Below are positions 47,161 through 56,034 of a DNA stretch of 64,000 bases, piece after piece. The stretch is from Kovacikia minuta CCNUW1 (GTDB taxonomy: Bacteria > Cyanobacteriota > Cyanobacteriia > Leptolyngbyales > Leptolyngbyaceae). The position numbers and the translations under genes are program-made. Every line of letters starts with the position of its first letter. Positions within the stretch are counted from its first letter, which is position 1. The stretch covers positions 4,660,536 through 4,724,535 of the forward strand of contig NZ_CP083582.1 of the NCBI RefSeq assembly GCF_020091585.1. The letters are read 5' to 3'. Below the pieces are notes generated by a model that saw only the letters and a list, made by a program, of their open reading frames with translations, was not told where the DNA came from and searched no databases.

Positions 47161-48336
47161 ATGCCGCAAGAGAAGAAAAAGCCGCAAGTTCCAGATACTA
47201 TAATTAAAGTTGGTAGGCAAGGTGCTATATATCAACAGAAAACCTATCAAATTCTTGAAAGAACTTATGGTTCTACACACGAAGATTCAGAAGAATATGA
47301 AGAAATTATTGTAGATAGATCCGCCGCAGAAATTATTGATCAAATCAATAAAAGGGTTAAAAGCCCTTACTATTCTCTCTATTGTGGGATTGCTGCAATA
47401 TTATTCTTATTCATTTACTACCCATTGTCTATTGTTTTAGCAGTTGCAACATACGTAGTCTATAGAGCAGATGTTAAACGAAAAACGACACCACTTTTTT
47501 ATGAATTTTCTGATGATTACTCAGAGAAGAAATTTCATGACGGCATTGAATCTTTTTCTAATCTGGCTGTAACGAAAAATTCATGGCGATTAAAATCAAA
47601 AGTTGCTGTTGGCGATTGGAAGAGAAACGCTGGCTCTAACTCGGCACTCATTCGGCATCGCTCAAAGATTGGTAAACAGAGTCCAAATCTGCTTAAAACT
47701 AACGTTGAAGTGTGGGGAGTAGATGCTGGAAGTATTAAATTGTATCTACTGCCTGATCGTTTCTTTGTATTTCAAGATGGTATTTATAGTGCAATTTCTT
47801 ATAGTGAAGTTCAAGCATCCTTACAGGACTTGGAATACGTAGAACAAGAGTCATTGCCTAGTGATGCAACTGTTATTGGGAAAACCTGGAAATATGTTCG
47901 CCGTGATGGTGGCGCGGATCGACGATTCAATAATAATCGTCAGCTCCCTATCGTAAGGTATGGGGTAGTTGCGTTTTCTTCACCAAACTTTACTGCCTAT
48001 TTAATTGTTTCCAGTCTCGGAATTGCTTCATCTTTTACCCAATCCTTTTCTAAAATTTTAGCTTCATCTAGTACTGGTACTAAATCTCTACCTCTCTCAG
48101 ATAGTCAATTTCAAGCTGCTTCACTAGAAACGGATCATTCTCTAGAGCATCTAGAACCTTTGAGAAAAGCAGCATCTCAAGGTTCAGAATTAACAACTAG
48201 CCAAATCGCTCAGTTGCTTGGTGTGTCTACTTCGTTTATCACTAAAAATCCCGTCAGCTTTGACTACGAAGGGTTTCGTTTTGTTCGTTCAGGTCGTTCA
48301 GGTCGTCAAATATCTTGGAAAGTTGAGTACCTTTAG
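47161..48336 (+). CDS. Membrane protein with C-terminal HTH-like domain, partner of the 46427 gene
   Basis: I do not recognise the family. The 391-residue product has an acidic/charged N-terminal region (VGRQGAIYQQKTYQIL), two close hydrophobic helices at about 72-98 (IAAILFLFIYYPLSIVLAV), a mid region rich in strands (VEVWGVDAGSIKLYLLPDRF, FFVFQDGIYSAISYSEV) and a C-terminal helix-turn-helix (LTTSQIAQLLGVSTSFITKN). It is A/T-rich like the preceding gene and 14 bases from it, so the two form a transcription unit. The pair could sense and cut, but no evidence of mechanism is visible. Confidence 0.65.
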   Translation: MPQEKKKPQVPDTIIKVGRQGAIYQQKTYQILERTYGSTHEDSEEYEEIIVDRSAAEIIDQINKRVKSPYYSLYCGIAAILFLFIYYPLSIVLAVATYVVYRADVKRKTTPLFYEFSDDYSEKKFHDGIESFSNLAVTKNSWRLKSKVAVGDWKRNAGSNSALIRHRSKIGKQSPNLLKTNVEVWGVDAGSIKLYLLPDRFFVFQDGIYSAISYSEVQASLQDLEYVEQESLPSDATVIGKTWKYVRRDGGADRRFNNNRQLPIVRYGVVAFSSPNFTAYLIVSSLGIASSFTQSFSKILASSSTGTKSLPLSDSQFQAASLETDHSLEHLEPLRKAASQGSELTTSQIAQLLGVSTSFITKNPVSFDYEGFRFVRSGRSGRQISWKVEYL

Positions 48337-48359
48337 ATATTGTCTGCAAATGCAACCTA

Positions 48360-49059
48360 ATCGGGTAACAGGGAGGTTTTCCCTCCCCGTCCCCACGGCA
48401 CCCCGCGTGCGGCTCCGCACGGGGCGCGTCCTCAGAAAGGTTTAGACGATCCAATACCAAGGAATTGGTGTCTAGGGCTGGTTACGCAATTAAGCGCCGA
48501 CAATTTAGCTCCCCCATCCGGGTTCATCGCCACGTCGAGCTTTACGGCTCCTCCCTGCTCTCTGAAGTTCAGCCCTTCACCCTGTCTCACCCATTACAAT
48601 GAGCGTTTGGCTACTATGGCTACGGCACGACTTCTGCTCAATCACCCCCAGCGTTACCACCAGACGCGCTGCCTCAATTTCCGTAGGGTTCTGTGGCTCC
48701 CTAACCGTTTCCAGCTAGACCTCAATCAGACTCCCTTAGACACTCAGACCGCCTCTTGAGCAGATCTCCCCAGATAAGAGCGTGAACTGTCGCTGCACCA
48801 CTGCATCATTTACTGTGTTCCTTGAACCAAATGGCTTTGTTGTGTTGTGCCAACTCGCCACAGGAATCTCAGCCTTCTATGATGTTTCTGTTCGTCAGTT
48901 CGCAGCTTTGCCGCTGGCTTCCTTCAGACCCTTCCTCGCGGAAACGCCCTTGCCTTAAGCTAGTCGTTAGCGTCACTCGGATCTTTTCGATCATTTGGAC
49001 GTTGGTTCTCCGACAGGGGACTTTCACCCCATGAGTTCACGCCCATGCTGGGCGTACAC
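48360..49059 (-). mobile_element. ORF-less group II intron
   Basis: On the minus strand the element begins GTGTACGCCCAGC, a group II 5' end (GTGYG-like), continues with the domain I stretch GGGGTGAAAGTCCCC and the GTCTGAAGGAAGC motif typical of bacterial introns, and ends with a domain V-like hairpin around 48400-48440 and a domain VI-like GGGAGG...CCTCCC stem finishing in CCCGAT. Length is about 700 nt with no reverse transcriptase ORF. It may be mobilised in trans, though the maturase at 60570 belongs to an intron with a different 5' end and domain V. Its 5' exon side faces the methyltransferase gene. Confidence 0.75.
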
Positions 49060-49146
49060 ACTACGTTGGTGCGGACTAGCAAATGATCTTGGTTGAGGTG
49101 TAGAAGTTATTGGTAGCCGCTCAACCGGAACGTTATGGTTTAATTT

Positions 49147-50252
49147 TTATTTCACCTTTGCGATCGCAGTTCGGTGACGGGGACTGTTGGGGGCGATCGT
49201 GGGTTGTTCAAATCCCGCACCAATCAACGCTTGCTCTAAATCCAGGGCAAAGTATTGATCCAGATAAGGCTCTGTACTTTTAAGCAAGGTCAGAACGTAG
49301 GGTGGCATCTTCAGGAAAACCTCCGATTTGGGGTTCATGTCCATCAGCGCCAAATGCCCCCCGGACGAAGCAACCGACGGGCTTCTTGAAAGATGGCAAC
49401 AGCGGCGCTCTGAGGCAATTCATGAAACACCAGACAGGCAGAAACAAGATCGAAGGATGCAGCGGGAAGTCCGGTCGCTTCGGCGGGGGCGTGGAGCCAG
49501 TGGGGGGGTGTGGGGTGTGGGGTGTGGGGTGTAGTGAAAAGTTTTGAGTTTTGAGTTTTGAGTTTTGAGTTTTGAATTAAAGAATTCTCCGCGCCCCCGT
49601 GTCCCCGTGTCCCCGTGTCTTTCTTGCCCTCTGCCCTCTGCCCTCTGCCCTCTGCCTTTCTCTCCGCGTCCTCGCGTCCCCGCGTCTCCGTGTCGTTCTT
49701 CTGACCCCTAATCCCCGATCGATAGTTGGCAACTGCCAGGAAGTAGGGAGACAGATCAACACCCGTGACGGTTGCTTCTGGATAGGTGGCTTGCAGGGCG
49801 AAGGTACTCATTCCAGCACCACATCCCAGATCAACGATGTCTCTGGGGGGTTGGGGTAGCATTGCGGTGAGAACAGCATGGTAGCTCTGACGCAGACGGG
49901 CATCTCCCTGGGCACCGGCATCCTTCCAGATGTGGGCATGCACGGCACGGGCGGCAACTTCCACTTCCAGGGCGGGGTTCCAACCGAGATTGCCTTCTTC
50001 GTAGGCATGGAAGGAGGTGACGTAATACTCCGGGTATTTCAAATCGGGATCTTTGACCTGAGCCAGATCCGTCTCCCAGTCATGCGTTTTCAACGCTTCG
50101 ACTTCTTTTGTCCAATAGACGCCAATGGACTCTGCCCGTTTAACCATCATCTGACGCGCCTGGTGCTTTGCCAGATTTGCCAACGGTTTGATCCTCAGGA
50201 TTCCATTGACCAGCTGAGAGACAAGGTTAGGGGTAGAAGCAGTGGTAGCCAT
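49147..50252 (-). pseudogene. SAM-dependent methyltransferase, frameshifted and carrying a repeat insertion
   Basis: A class I methyltransferase with VDLGCGAGMSTFALQ (motif I), GVDLSPYFLAVA and LVFHELPQSAA. After motif II a heptamer-derived insert of about 70 residues (DTETRGRED, AEGRGQRAEGK, LKTQNSKL, TPHTPHPTP) interrupts the fold in frame. At 49358-49363 a run of six C (G on the coding strand) should probably be seven: RPGGIWR-stop would become RPGGHLALMDMNP, which continues into the 68-codon tail ending near 49147. A homopolymer sequencing error or slippage explains it. The substrate is unknown. Confidence 0.82.
49505..49700. repeat. Heptamer cluster inside the methyltransferase gene
   Basis: GTGTGGG, TTTTGAG, CCCCGTG and CTCTGCC families in succession, wholly within the coding frame. 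Confidence 0.9.
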
Positions 50253-50309
50253 CGTTCAAAAGTCGCTTGAGTTACCTGTGCCATTATTGTAGGGGTTTAG
50301 ATACCAATT

Positions 50310-51689
50310 TTATGCAGGCACTGACAACGGTTTGGGGTTGCGGGCGGAAGTCCACTGGCAAAAGGGAGGGGCGATCGCCCGATCAGAATGAATTGCCATA
50401 TACAACTCGACAAATTCATCATTCGGGAGCAAGCCAACCGGGTCGATCGCCAGATGGTGTTTAATTCCGGTAACGAGATACATATCAATCTCCCCTTTAT
50501 TCTTGGCGGCGACTTTGCCTCGATACTCAAACTGAAAGAAATCTTTGATGGCACTAAAGGTGGCTTGGGAAATATTGACTCGCCCCGGAATCCCACAGGA
50601 CTCCATTCGGGAGGCTGTATTTACCGTGTCGCCCCAGACATCATAGGCAAACTTTTTTTGACCAATCACACCGGCTAGTAAAGGACCGGAATGAACACCA
50701 ATTCGGATATCCCAATAGGGTTGATTTTGCTTAATTTTCTGGGCTTTGTGCAAATGCATAAATAATTGCATTTCAATCGCTGCCAGCACCGTATCAACAG
50801 CGTGGGTGCGGTTTGGAGTGGGGATTCCCCCGGCACACATGTAGCTATCGCCAATTGTTTTGAGCTTTTCCAAATTGTATTTTTCAACAATGCGATCGAA
50901 GTAAGAGAAGCAATGATCTAACTCGGCAACTAAGACCTCTGGAGCCATCTTTTGCGAGAGTTTTGTAAAATCTTTGAAATCGGTAAATAGAACAGAAGCC
51001 GATTCGTAATAAACGGGTTTTACCTTACCAAAATGTTTCAATTCGCTGGCAACTTCAACAGGCAAAATATTCAACAAAAGCTGATCAGACTTGGATTTCT
51101 CTACCTCCAGTTGGGAATAGAGTTGATTCAATTCCTCAAATCGAGCGGCATTCTGAATTGCCGCCGCAATTTGCAGCGCTAACAAATACCCAATCCGGCT
51201 GTCATCAAGGGTGTAAGCATTTGCTTGACGGGTTGCAAAGTTAATCGTCCCGATAATCTGCCGCTGATTTTCGAGCGGAACAATCAGACCAGACGCATAA
51301 ACGGGTAAGGAGATGGGAGAACCCTCCTGCACTAACTGGGGCTTCCCCGAGTCCAGCGTTAGTCCAATGAAACCGGTAGGAGCGATCGCCGCCTGGTTCA
51401 GCTCCAGGGGCGAACCAAACAGCGTTTTCAACTGGTAGCTGTCCTGGTGCCATAGAAAAATACTGAGATGGTCAAAGTCAAGCAGCCATTTTGCTTGCTT
51501 GCCCACCACCTGCAAAATCTCTTCTAGATTGAGGGAACGATTAATTGCCAGGGCAATTTCGTGAATGGTGACAACTCGACTGGAAAGCGCCTGCACGTTT
51601 GCTAACAATTGCCGTGTCGTTTGCAGCAGTTGTTCCGGGTTCTGGGCTGTCAATGCTTCGTTGGGGGGAGGTTCGGAGGAAGAAATCAT
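50310..51689 (-). CDS. GAF-domain class III adenylate cyclase
   Basis: A 459-residue cytosolic signalling enzyme. Residues ~40-190 form a GAF domain (LLDFDHLSIFLW, IVPLENQRQIIGTINFA), a short coiled linker follows, and residues ~220-400 are a class III cyclase: VLFTDFKDFTKL and KTIGDSYMCAGG give the metal Asp and the adenine-specifying Lys, and YDVWGDTVNTASRME the second adenine-specifying Asp plus the Asn/Arg transition-state residues. The Lys/Asp pair favours ATP over GTP. It starts with ATGA overlapping the stop of the AhpD-like gene, so the two are translationally coupled. Confidence 0.92.
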   Translation of the reverse strand: MISSSEPPPNEALTAQNPEQLLQTTRQLLANVQALSSRVVTIHEIALAINRSLNLEEILQVVGKQAKWLLDFDHLSIFLWHQDSYQLKTLFGSPLELNQAAIAPTGFIGLTLDSGKPQLVQEGSPISLPVYASGLIVPLENQRQIIGTINFATRQANAYTLDDSRIGYLLALQIAAAIQNAARFEELNQLYSQLEVEKSKSDQLLLNILPVEVASELKHFGKVKPVYYESASVLFTDFKDFTKLSQKMAPEVLVAELDHCFSYFDRIVEKYNLEKLKTIGDSYMCAGGIPTPNRTHAVDTVLAAIEMQLFMHLHKAQKIKQNQPYWDIRIGVHSGPLLAGVIGQKKFAYDVWGDTVNTASRMESCGIPGRVNISQATFSAIKDFFQFEYRGKVAAKNKGEIDMYLVTGIKHHLAIDPVGLLPNDEFVELYMAIHSDRAIAPPFCQWTSARNPKPLSVPA

Positions 51690-52228
51690 AGGGAATCAAT
51701 GTCGAGGGCGATCGCATCTGTGTACTGATTCACCTGGGCAAACAGGCAAGCTGTGGCAATAATCTCAAAAATTTCTGAGTCATCCAAACCTAATTGGTGC
51801 AACTGTTGATAATGGGCATCGGTCAGCGACTGAGGATTTGTAGCGGCTATCAACCCAAAGTTGATCACTGCTTTCTCCCGTTCAGGTAAGGGACAGTTGG
51901 CAAAATCAAGAACCAACATTTGCAAAACTTCCTCACTGATCCCCAGTGCTGATAGGCTGTGTAGATGTACCTTGAGGGCATATTCGCTGCGGTTTGCCTG
52001 GGAAATGGCAACGCCGATCATTTCTTTTAGAATGCGTGGCAGACTTCCCTCCAAAATGACCGATCGAAACTGGTTCCAGCTTGCTTCTAGGAAGCCTGGA
52101 TAGATTGCCATTGATTTGAACAAATTAGGAACAATGCCAAACCCCAATTCTGACCGAATCTCCTCATAAACCGATCTGGCTTTAGGGTCTGTCAGGGAAT
52201 CATATTCCCAGATTGGAAAGCGCGACAT
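51686..52228 (-). CDS. AhpD-like (carboxymuconolactone decarboxylase family) protein without the CxxC pair
   Basis: A 180-residue helical protein of the AhpD/CMD fold: PNLFKSMAIYPGFLEASW, LKEMIGVAISQANRSEYALKVH and a C-terminal DDSEIFEIIATACLFAQVNQY. Peroxidase-type members have C-x2-C before the His; here the positions are Ser and Ala (NRSEYALKVH), so disulfide chemistry is unlikely. It overlaps the cyclase start by four bases and is first in that operon. Confidence 0.85.
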   Translation of the reverse strand: MSRFPIWEYDSLTDPKARSVYEEIRSELGFGIVPNLFKSMAIYPGFLEASWNQFRSVILEGSLPRILKEMIGVAISQANRSEYALKVHLHSLSALGISEEVLQMLVLDFANCPLPEREKAVINFGLIAATNPQSLTDAHYQQLHQLGLDDSEIFEIIATACLFAQVNQYTDAIALDIDSL

Positions 52229-52916
52229 ATTTGGTTAAGTGTCAGATGTTAGGTGTCAGATATTCATTATTGGCACAACCATCAGTCATCATGGGTAAGT
52301 TGGCTACAGTCGCTATTCGCTGCTGCCTGGACACTTTCCACTGCGATGGTTCAGAGTTGAGTCCACCCTTAATGACGCCCTGATCCTGGCGATTAGGGCT
52401 AAGCTGAATATGTTTAATCAAAAACTTTTTTCACCGGGTAGATGGTGCCCGTTCCAGAGCAACAGCAGCAAGCTTTTTAGCTGGGTAGACGACCGTTCCA
52501 GTGGAATACAAAGCAAAATCAGGGAAACTTCAGATAGGGAAACTTAACCATAAGGCAAAAAACTGCTGATGCATCCTGTTTGCCAGACCTGCATGGAGAT
52601 TGAAAAGGGGATTGACATTCTACTTTTCTAAGTGAAGATAACACTTCAGTGATGATTTGTCATTGGGACTTCAGTAAATTCATCAAATTTTTCAGCAGAA
52701 AAACGGTTGTCTCTCAACAAGGAATTTCGTAGTTTCATTGCTGCTTTAGGACGTTCCGATGGCGATCGGTTCTTGAATTCTATTTTTGCTTTGATCCCTT
52801 AAAAGACCCTGCATATCCACCAATCCTTCCGCCTGAGGCGTTAATCTGGGAAAGATGGTGTATCTTTTATTCTCCTATCACAATAATCGTCACCTTGGGT
52901 TATAGGGTCATTTTCC
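52229..52916. other. Long intergenic region before the aminopeptidase gene
   Basis: No ORF of note on either strand. TGTCAGAT/GGTGTCAGAT heptamer-like units occur at 52238-52262. Promoters for both divergent units must lie here. Nothing else recognised. Confidence 0.55.
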
Positions 52917-55541
52917 ATGTCAAAGTCTTATTTTGATGACAACAACGGTCATAGATCTTTTGAGTTACCTGGTGCCAGACCGCATTACAACCCCGATCGT
53001 CCGGGACAGGTCGAGCATATTTTTTTGGATTTAACGTTGGATATTCCCAATCAAAGTTATGAGGGAATCTGTACGATTCGATTGAACCCCGTTCGAGATG
53101 GGATTGACCGTTTAAGCCTGGATGCGGTGAATCTGGACATTCAGGCAGTCAAGATTGGCGAAACACATCAAACATTTGACTACGATGGAGAACAAGTGCA
53201 TGTTCGGCTGAAGCAAGCTACCCTGGCTGGACAACCGATTGAGTTGGCGATCGCCTACGGAGTTGAGAAACCCCAGCGGGGGATTTACTTTATTCAACCG
53301 GACCAATATTATCCCACCAAACCCACCCAGGTATGGACCCAGGGCGAGGATGAAGACTCCCGCTTCTGGTTCCCCTGCTTCGACTATCCAGGACAACTGG
53401 CAACCTCAGAAATTCGGGTTCGCGTTCCCAAATCATTGATTGCCGTTTCCAACGGGGAACTGATTCAGGCGGAAGCAGACGGAGAATACAAGATTTACCA
53501 CTGGCACCAGAAAGAGGTGCATCCAACCTACTTGATGACCCTGGCGGTAGGAGACTTTGCTGAACTGCGGGATGAGTGGAACGGCAAACCTGTGACCTAC
53601 TACATCGAAAAAGGCAAGGAGCAGGAAGCCCGCCTCAGTATGGGCAAAACGCCCCAAATGATCGAGTTTTTTAGCCAAAAATTTGGCTACCCCTATCCCT
53701 ATCCCAAATACGCCCAGGTCTGTGTTGATGATTTTATCTTTGGCGGGATGGAGAACACGTCTACCACCTTGCTGACCGATCGCTGCCTGCTAGATGAACG
53801 AGCCGCACTGGACAATCGGGGCACCGAAAGCCTGGTTGCCCATGAACTGGCGCACCAGTGGTTTGGGGATCTGGTGGTGATCAAACACTGGTCCCATGCC
53901 TGGTTGAAGGAAGGCATGGCATCCTACTCGGAAGTAATGTGGACTGAACATGAGTATGGAGCAGAGGATGCTGCCTACTACCGCCTGAATGAAGCCCGCA
54001 ATTACCTGGATGAGGACGCCTCCCGCTATCGGCGTCCGATCGTCACCCATGTCTACCGGGAAGCAATTGAACTCTACGATCGCCACCTCTACGAAAAGGG
54101 GGCTTGTGTGTACCACATGATTCGGGCAGAGTTGGGCGATGCGTTGTTCCTGAAGGCGATCGCCACCTTTGTGAATGACAATGCCCACAAAACCGTTGAA
54201 ACGATCGACCTGCTGCGGGCAATTGAAAAAGCAACGGGACGCAACCTGTTGTTTCTGTTTGATCAATACGTTTTTCGCGGTGGACATCCCGATTACAAAG
54301 TCGCCTACTCCTGGGATGGCGACAGCAACCTCGCCAAACTTACCGTTACCCAAACGCAAGCACCAGATAACGGCAACGGCAGCCGGAATGAGTTGTTTGA
54401 CTTGAAAGTGGCGATCGGCTTTGGGTATGTGAAGGATGAGGCAGAAGGCAGAGGGCAGGACGCAGCACTCAGTTCTCAGGCTCAACTCAAAACTTTTTCG
54501 GTTCGCATTCACGATCGCGAACAATCCTTCTACTTCCCACTGGAGACGAAACCGGACTTTATCAGCTTTGACGTGGGCAATCCGATTTTGAAAACGGTGG
54601 CGCTGGAGTATGCGGTTCCCGAACTGAAAGCCCAGTTGCAATTTGATCCCGATCCAATTTCTCGGATTTATGCAGCGGAAGCGCTGGCAAAGAAAGGGGG
54701 GTTGGAAGCGGTGAAAGCACTTTCCACCGCATTAAGACATGAACCCTTTTGGGGCGTGCGGGTCGAAATTGCTACAAATTTGGCAACGATTAAGCTGGAT
54801 CAGGCGATTGAGGGGCTGGTGGCAGGTCTGGAAGACTCCGATGCCAGAGTGCGACGGGCAACTGTGGAGGCACTGGCACAAATTAAGACCAAGGATAGTT
54901 ATAAAGCACTCAAACCGTTGGCGGAAGCAGGGGATGCCAGTTACTACGTAGAGGCTGCCGCAGTTCGGGCATTGGGCGGCATTGCGGCTTCCCACCTGAA
55001 TGATGCACCCAGGGAAGAGCAGGTGTTGAATTTGCTCAAGTCGGTGCTGAAGGAACGGCAGGGTTGGAATGAGGTGGTTCGCGCTGGGGCGATCGCTGCC
55101 CTGAGCCAAATGAAAACTTCAGAAGCTGCCCTGGATCTAATTCTGGAATATACTGCCCCCGGTATACCCCAGGCGTTAAGGCTGGCAGCGATCCGGGCAT
55201 TGGGCACTATTTCGACCGGACAACCCAACGTCAACCTGCAACGCATCCTGGATCACCTCCAGGAGCTTTCCAGGGAAAGCTTTTTCCTGACCCAGGTTTC
55301 GGTGTCGATTGCCTTGGGGCAAATGGAAACCCCGAAGGCGATCGGCATTCTGCAATCCCTGGCGGAGCAAACACCGGATGGGCGAGTGCGTCGCATTGCC
55401 GAAGAAGCGGTGCAACGAGTTCAGAAAAACGCAGGCTCCGATAAGGCTGTTAAACAATTGCGGGAAGAACTGGATCAGTTGAAGAAGGCAAACCAGGAAC
55501 TCATGAGCCGTTTGGAACACCTGGAGGCGAAGGCGAAGTAA
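52917..55541 (+). CDS. M1-family aminopeptidase with C-terminal HEAT-like repeats
   Basis: An 874-residue zinc aminopeptidase. FGGMENTST is the GxMEN substrate motif, VAHELAHQWFG (His309-His313) the HExxH site and WLKEGMASY supplies the third ligand. The last ~300 residues are helical pairs (AEALAKKGGLEAVKAL, VRRATVEALAQIK, AIRALGTIS) like HEAT repeats, ending in a coiled coil. It removes N-terminal amino acids from peptides in the cytosol. Near 54436-54495 a short in-frame heptamer-derived insert (AEGRGQDAALSS) interrupts a loop. Confidence 0.93.
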   Translation: MSKSYFDDNNGHRSFELPGARPHYNPDRPGQVEHIFLDLTLDIPNQSYEGICTIRLNPVRDGIDRLSLDAVNLDIQAVKIGETHQTFDYDGEQVHVRLKQATLAGQPIELAIAYGVEKPQRGIYFIQPDQYYPTKPTQVWTQGEDEDSRFWFPCFDYPGQLATSEIRVRVPKSLIAVSNGELIQAEADGEYKIYHWHQKEVHPTYLMTLAVGDFAELRDEWNGKPVTYYIEKGKEQEARLSMGKTPQMIEFFSQKFGYPYPYPKYAQVCVDDFIFGGMENTSTTLLTDRCLLDERAALDNRGTESLVAHELAHQWFGDLVVIKHWSHAWLKEGMASYSEVMWTEHEYGAEDAAYYRLNEARNYLDEDASRYRRPIVTHVYREAIELYDRHLYEKGACVYHMIRAELGDALFLKAIATFVNDNAHKTVETIDLLRAIEKATGRNLLFLFDQYVFRGGHPDYKVAYSWDGDSNLAKLTVTQTQAPDNGNGSRNELFDLKVAIGFGYVKDEAEGRGQDAALSSQAQLKTFSVRIHDREQSFYFPLETKPDFISFDVGNPILKTVALEYAVPELKAQLQFDPDPISRIYAAEALAKKGGLEAVKALSTALRHEPFWGVRVEIATNLATIKLDQAIEGLVAGLEDSDARVRRATVEALAQIKTKDSYKALKPLAEAGDASYYVEAAAVRALGGIAASHLNDAPREEQVLNLLKSVLKERQGWNEVVRAGAIAALSQMKTSEAALDLILEYTAPGIPQALRLAAIRALGTISTGQPNVNLQRILDHLQELSRESFFLTQVSVSIALGQMETPKAIGILQSLAEQTPDGRVRRIAEEAVQRVQKNAGSDKAVKQLREELDQLKKANQELMSRLEHLEAKAK

Positions 55542-55560
55542 ATCCTGTTGTACGTATTCT

Positions 55561-55589
55561 GTAGAGACGCTTCGTTGAAGCGTCTCTAC
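55561..55589 (+). repeat. Hairpin between convergent genes
   Basis: GTAGAGACGCTTC and its exact reverse complement flank a GTT loop, 20 bases after the aminopeptidase stop. There is no T-run; a dispersed palindromic element that may still act as a transcription barrier. Confidence 0.75.
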
Positions 55590-55635
55590 AGTTACCTCCC
55601 CATATATGGGAAACACAACCTTTTTGGGGATAGCC

Positions 55636-56025
55636 TTATAAAGAAGGAATGCCCATCATGAGCGCGATTACCTTCTGTAAAACGGTGACTTTCTCTGCCA
55701 CTTCAACCACCGAGCCAAGTGATTCTTTCAAAAGAGTCAGAAATCCCTTAAGTGTTAGCTTATCGGGCTTTTCTTTCTGAGCTTCGGCGGCAATTTTCTC
55801 AACTGTTTGGGTCACTTCTTCTTTGTCTGCAATCTGATTACCATGAGCCTCCAAAGCCTTCAGTAGTTCAGTAATTGCCTGGGCAACCTCCTCTTTACCA
55901 TCTGCTTGCAATTGGCTGGCGATGTTGTACGTATTTTGAATGACCCGGGCACCTCGCCCAACCCCAACCTGTCCAGCGTTAAAACTACCACCCGTAACTT
56001 GAATCCCTTCGTTATGTTGACTCAT
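55636..56025 (-). CDS. Small protein with GG-x-F-x3-QV glycine motif and helical tail
   Basis: A 129-residue protein. Residues 7-30 (GIQVTGGSFNAGQVGVGRGA) form a short beta-prone glycine motif, and the rest is two or three amphipathic helices ending in a hydrophobic LQKVIALMMG. AAGGAG precedes the ATG. The motif recurs at the C-terminus of the upstream membrane protein, nine bases away in the same operon. Such motifs occur in cyanobacterial conflict-associated proteins as putative oligomerisation adaptors, as I recall; the role is unproven. Confidence 0.65.
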   Translation of the reverse strand: MSQHNEGIQVTGGSFNAGQVGVGRGARVIQNTYNIASQLQADGKEEVAQAITELLKALEAHGNQIADKEEVTQTVEKIAAEAQKEKPDKLTLKGFLTLLKESLGSVVEVAEKVTVLQKVIALMMGIPSL

Positions 56026-56034
56026 TTAAACTCC

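Noticed and set aside
55561-55589. Hairpin after the aminopeptidase as a rho-independent terminator
   Set aside because: The stem is long and perfect but no T-run follows.
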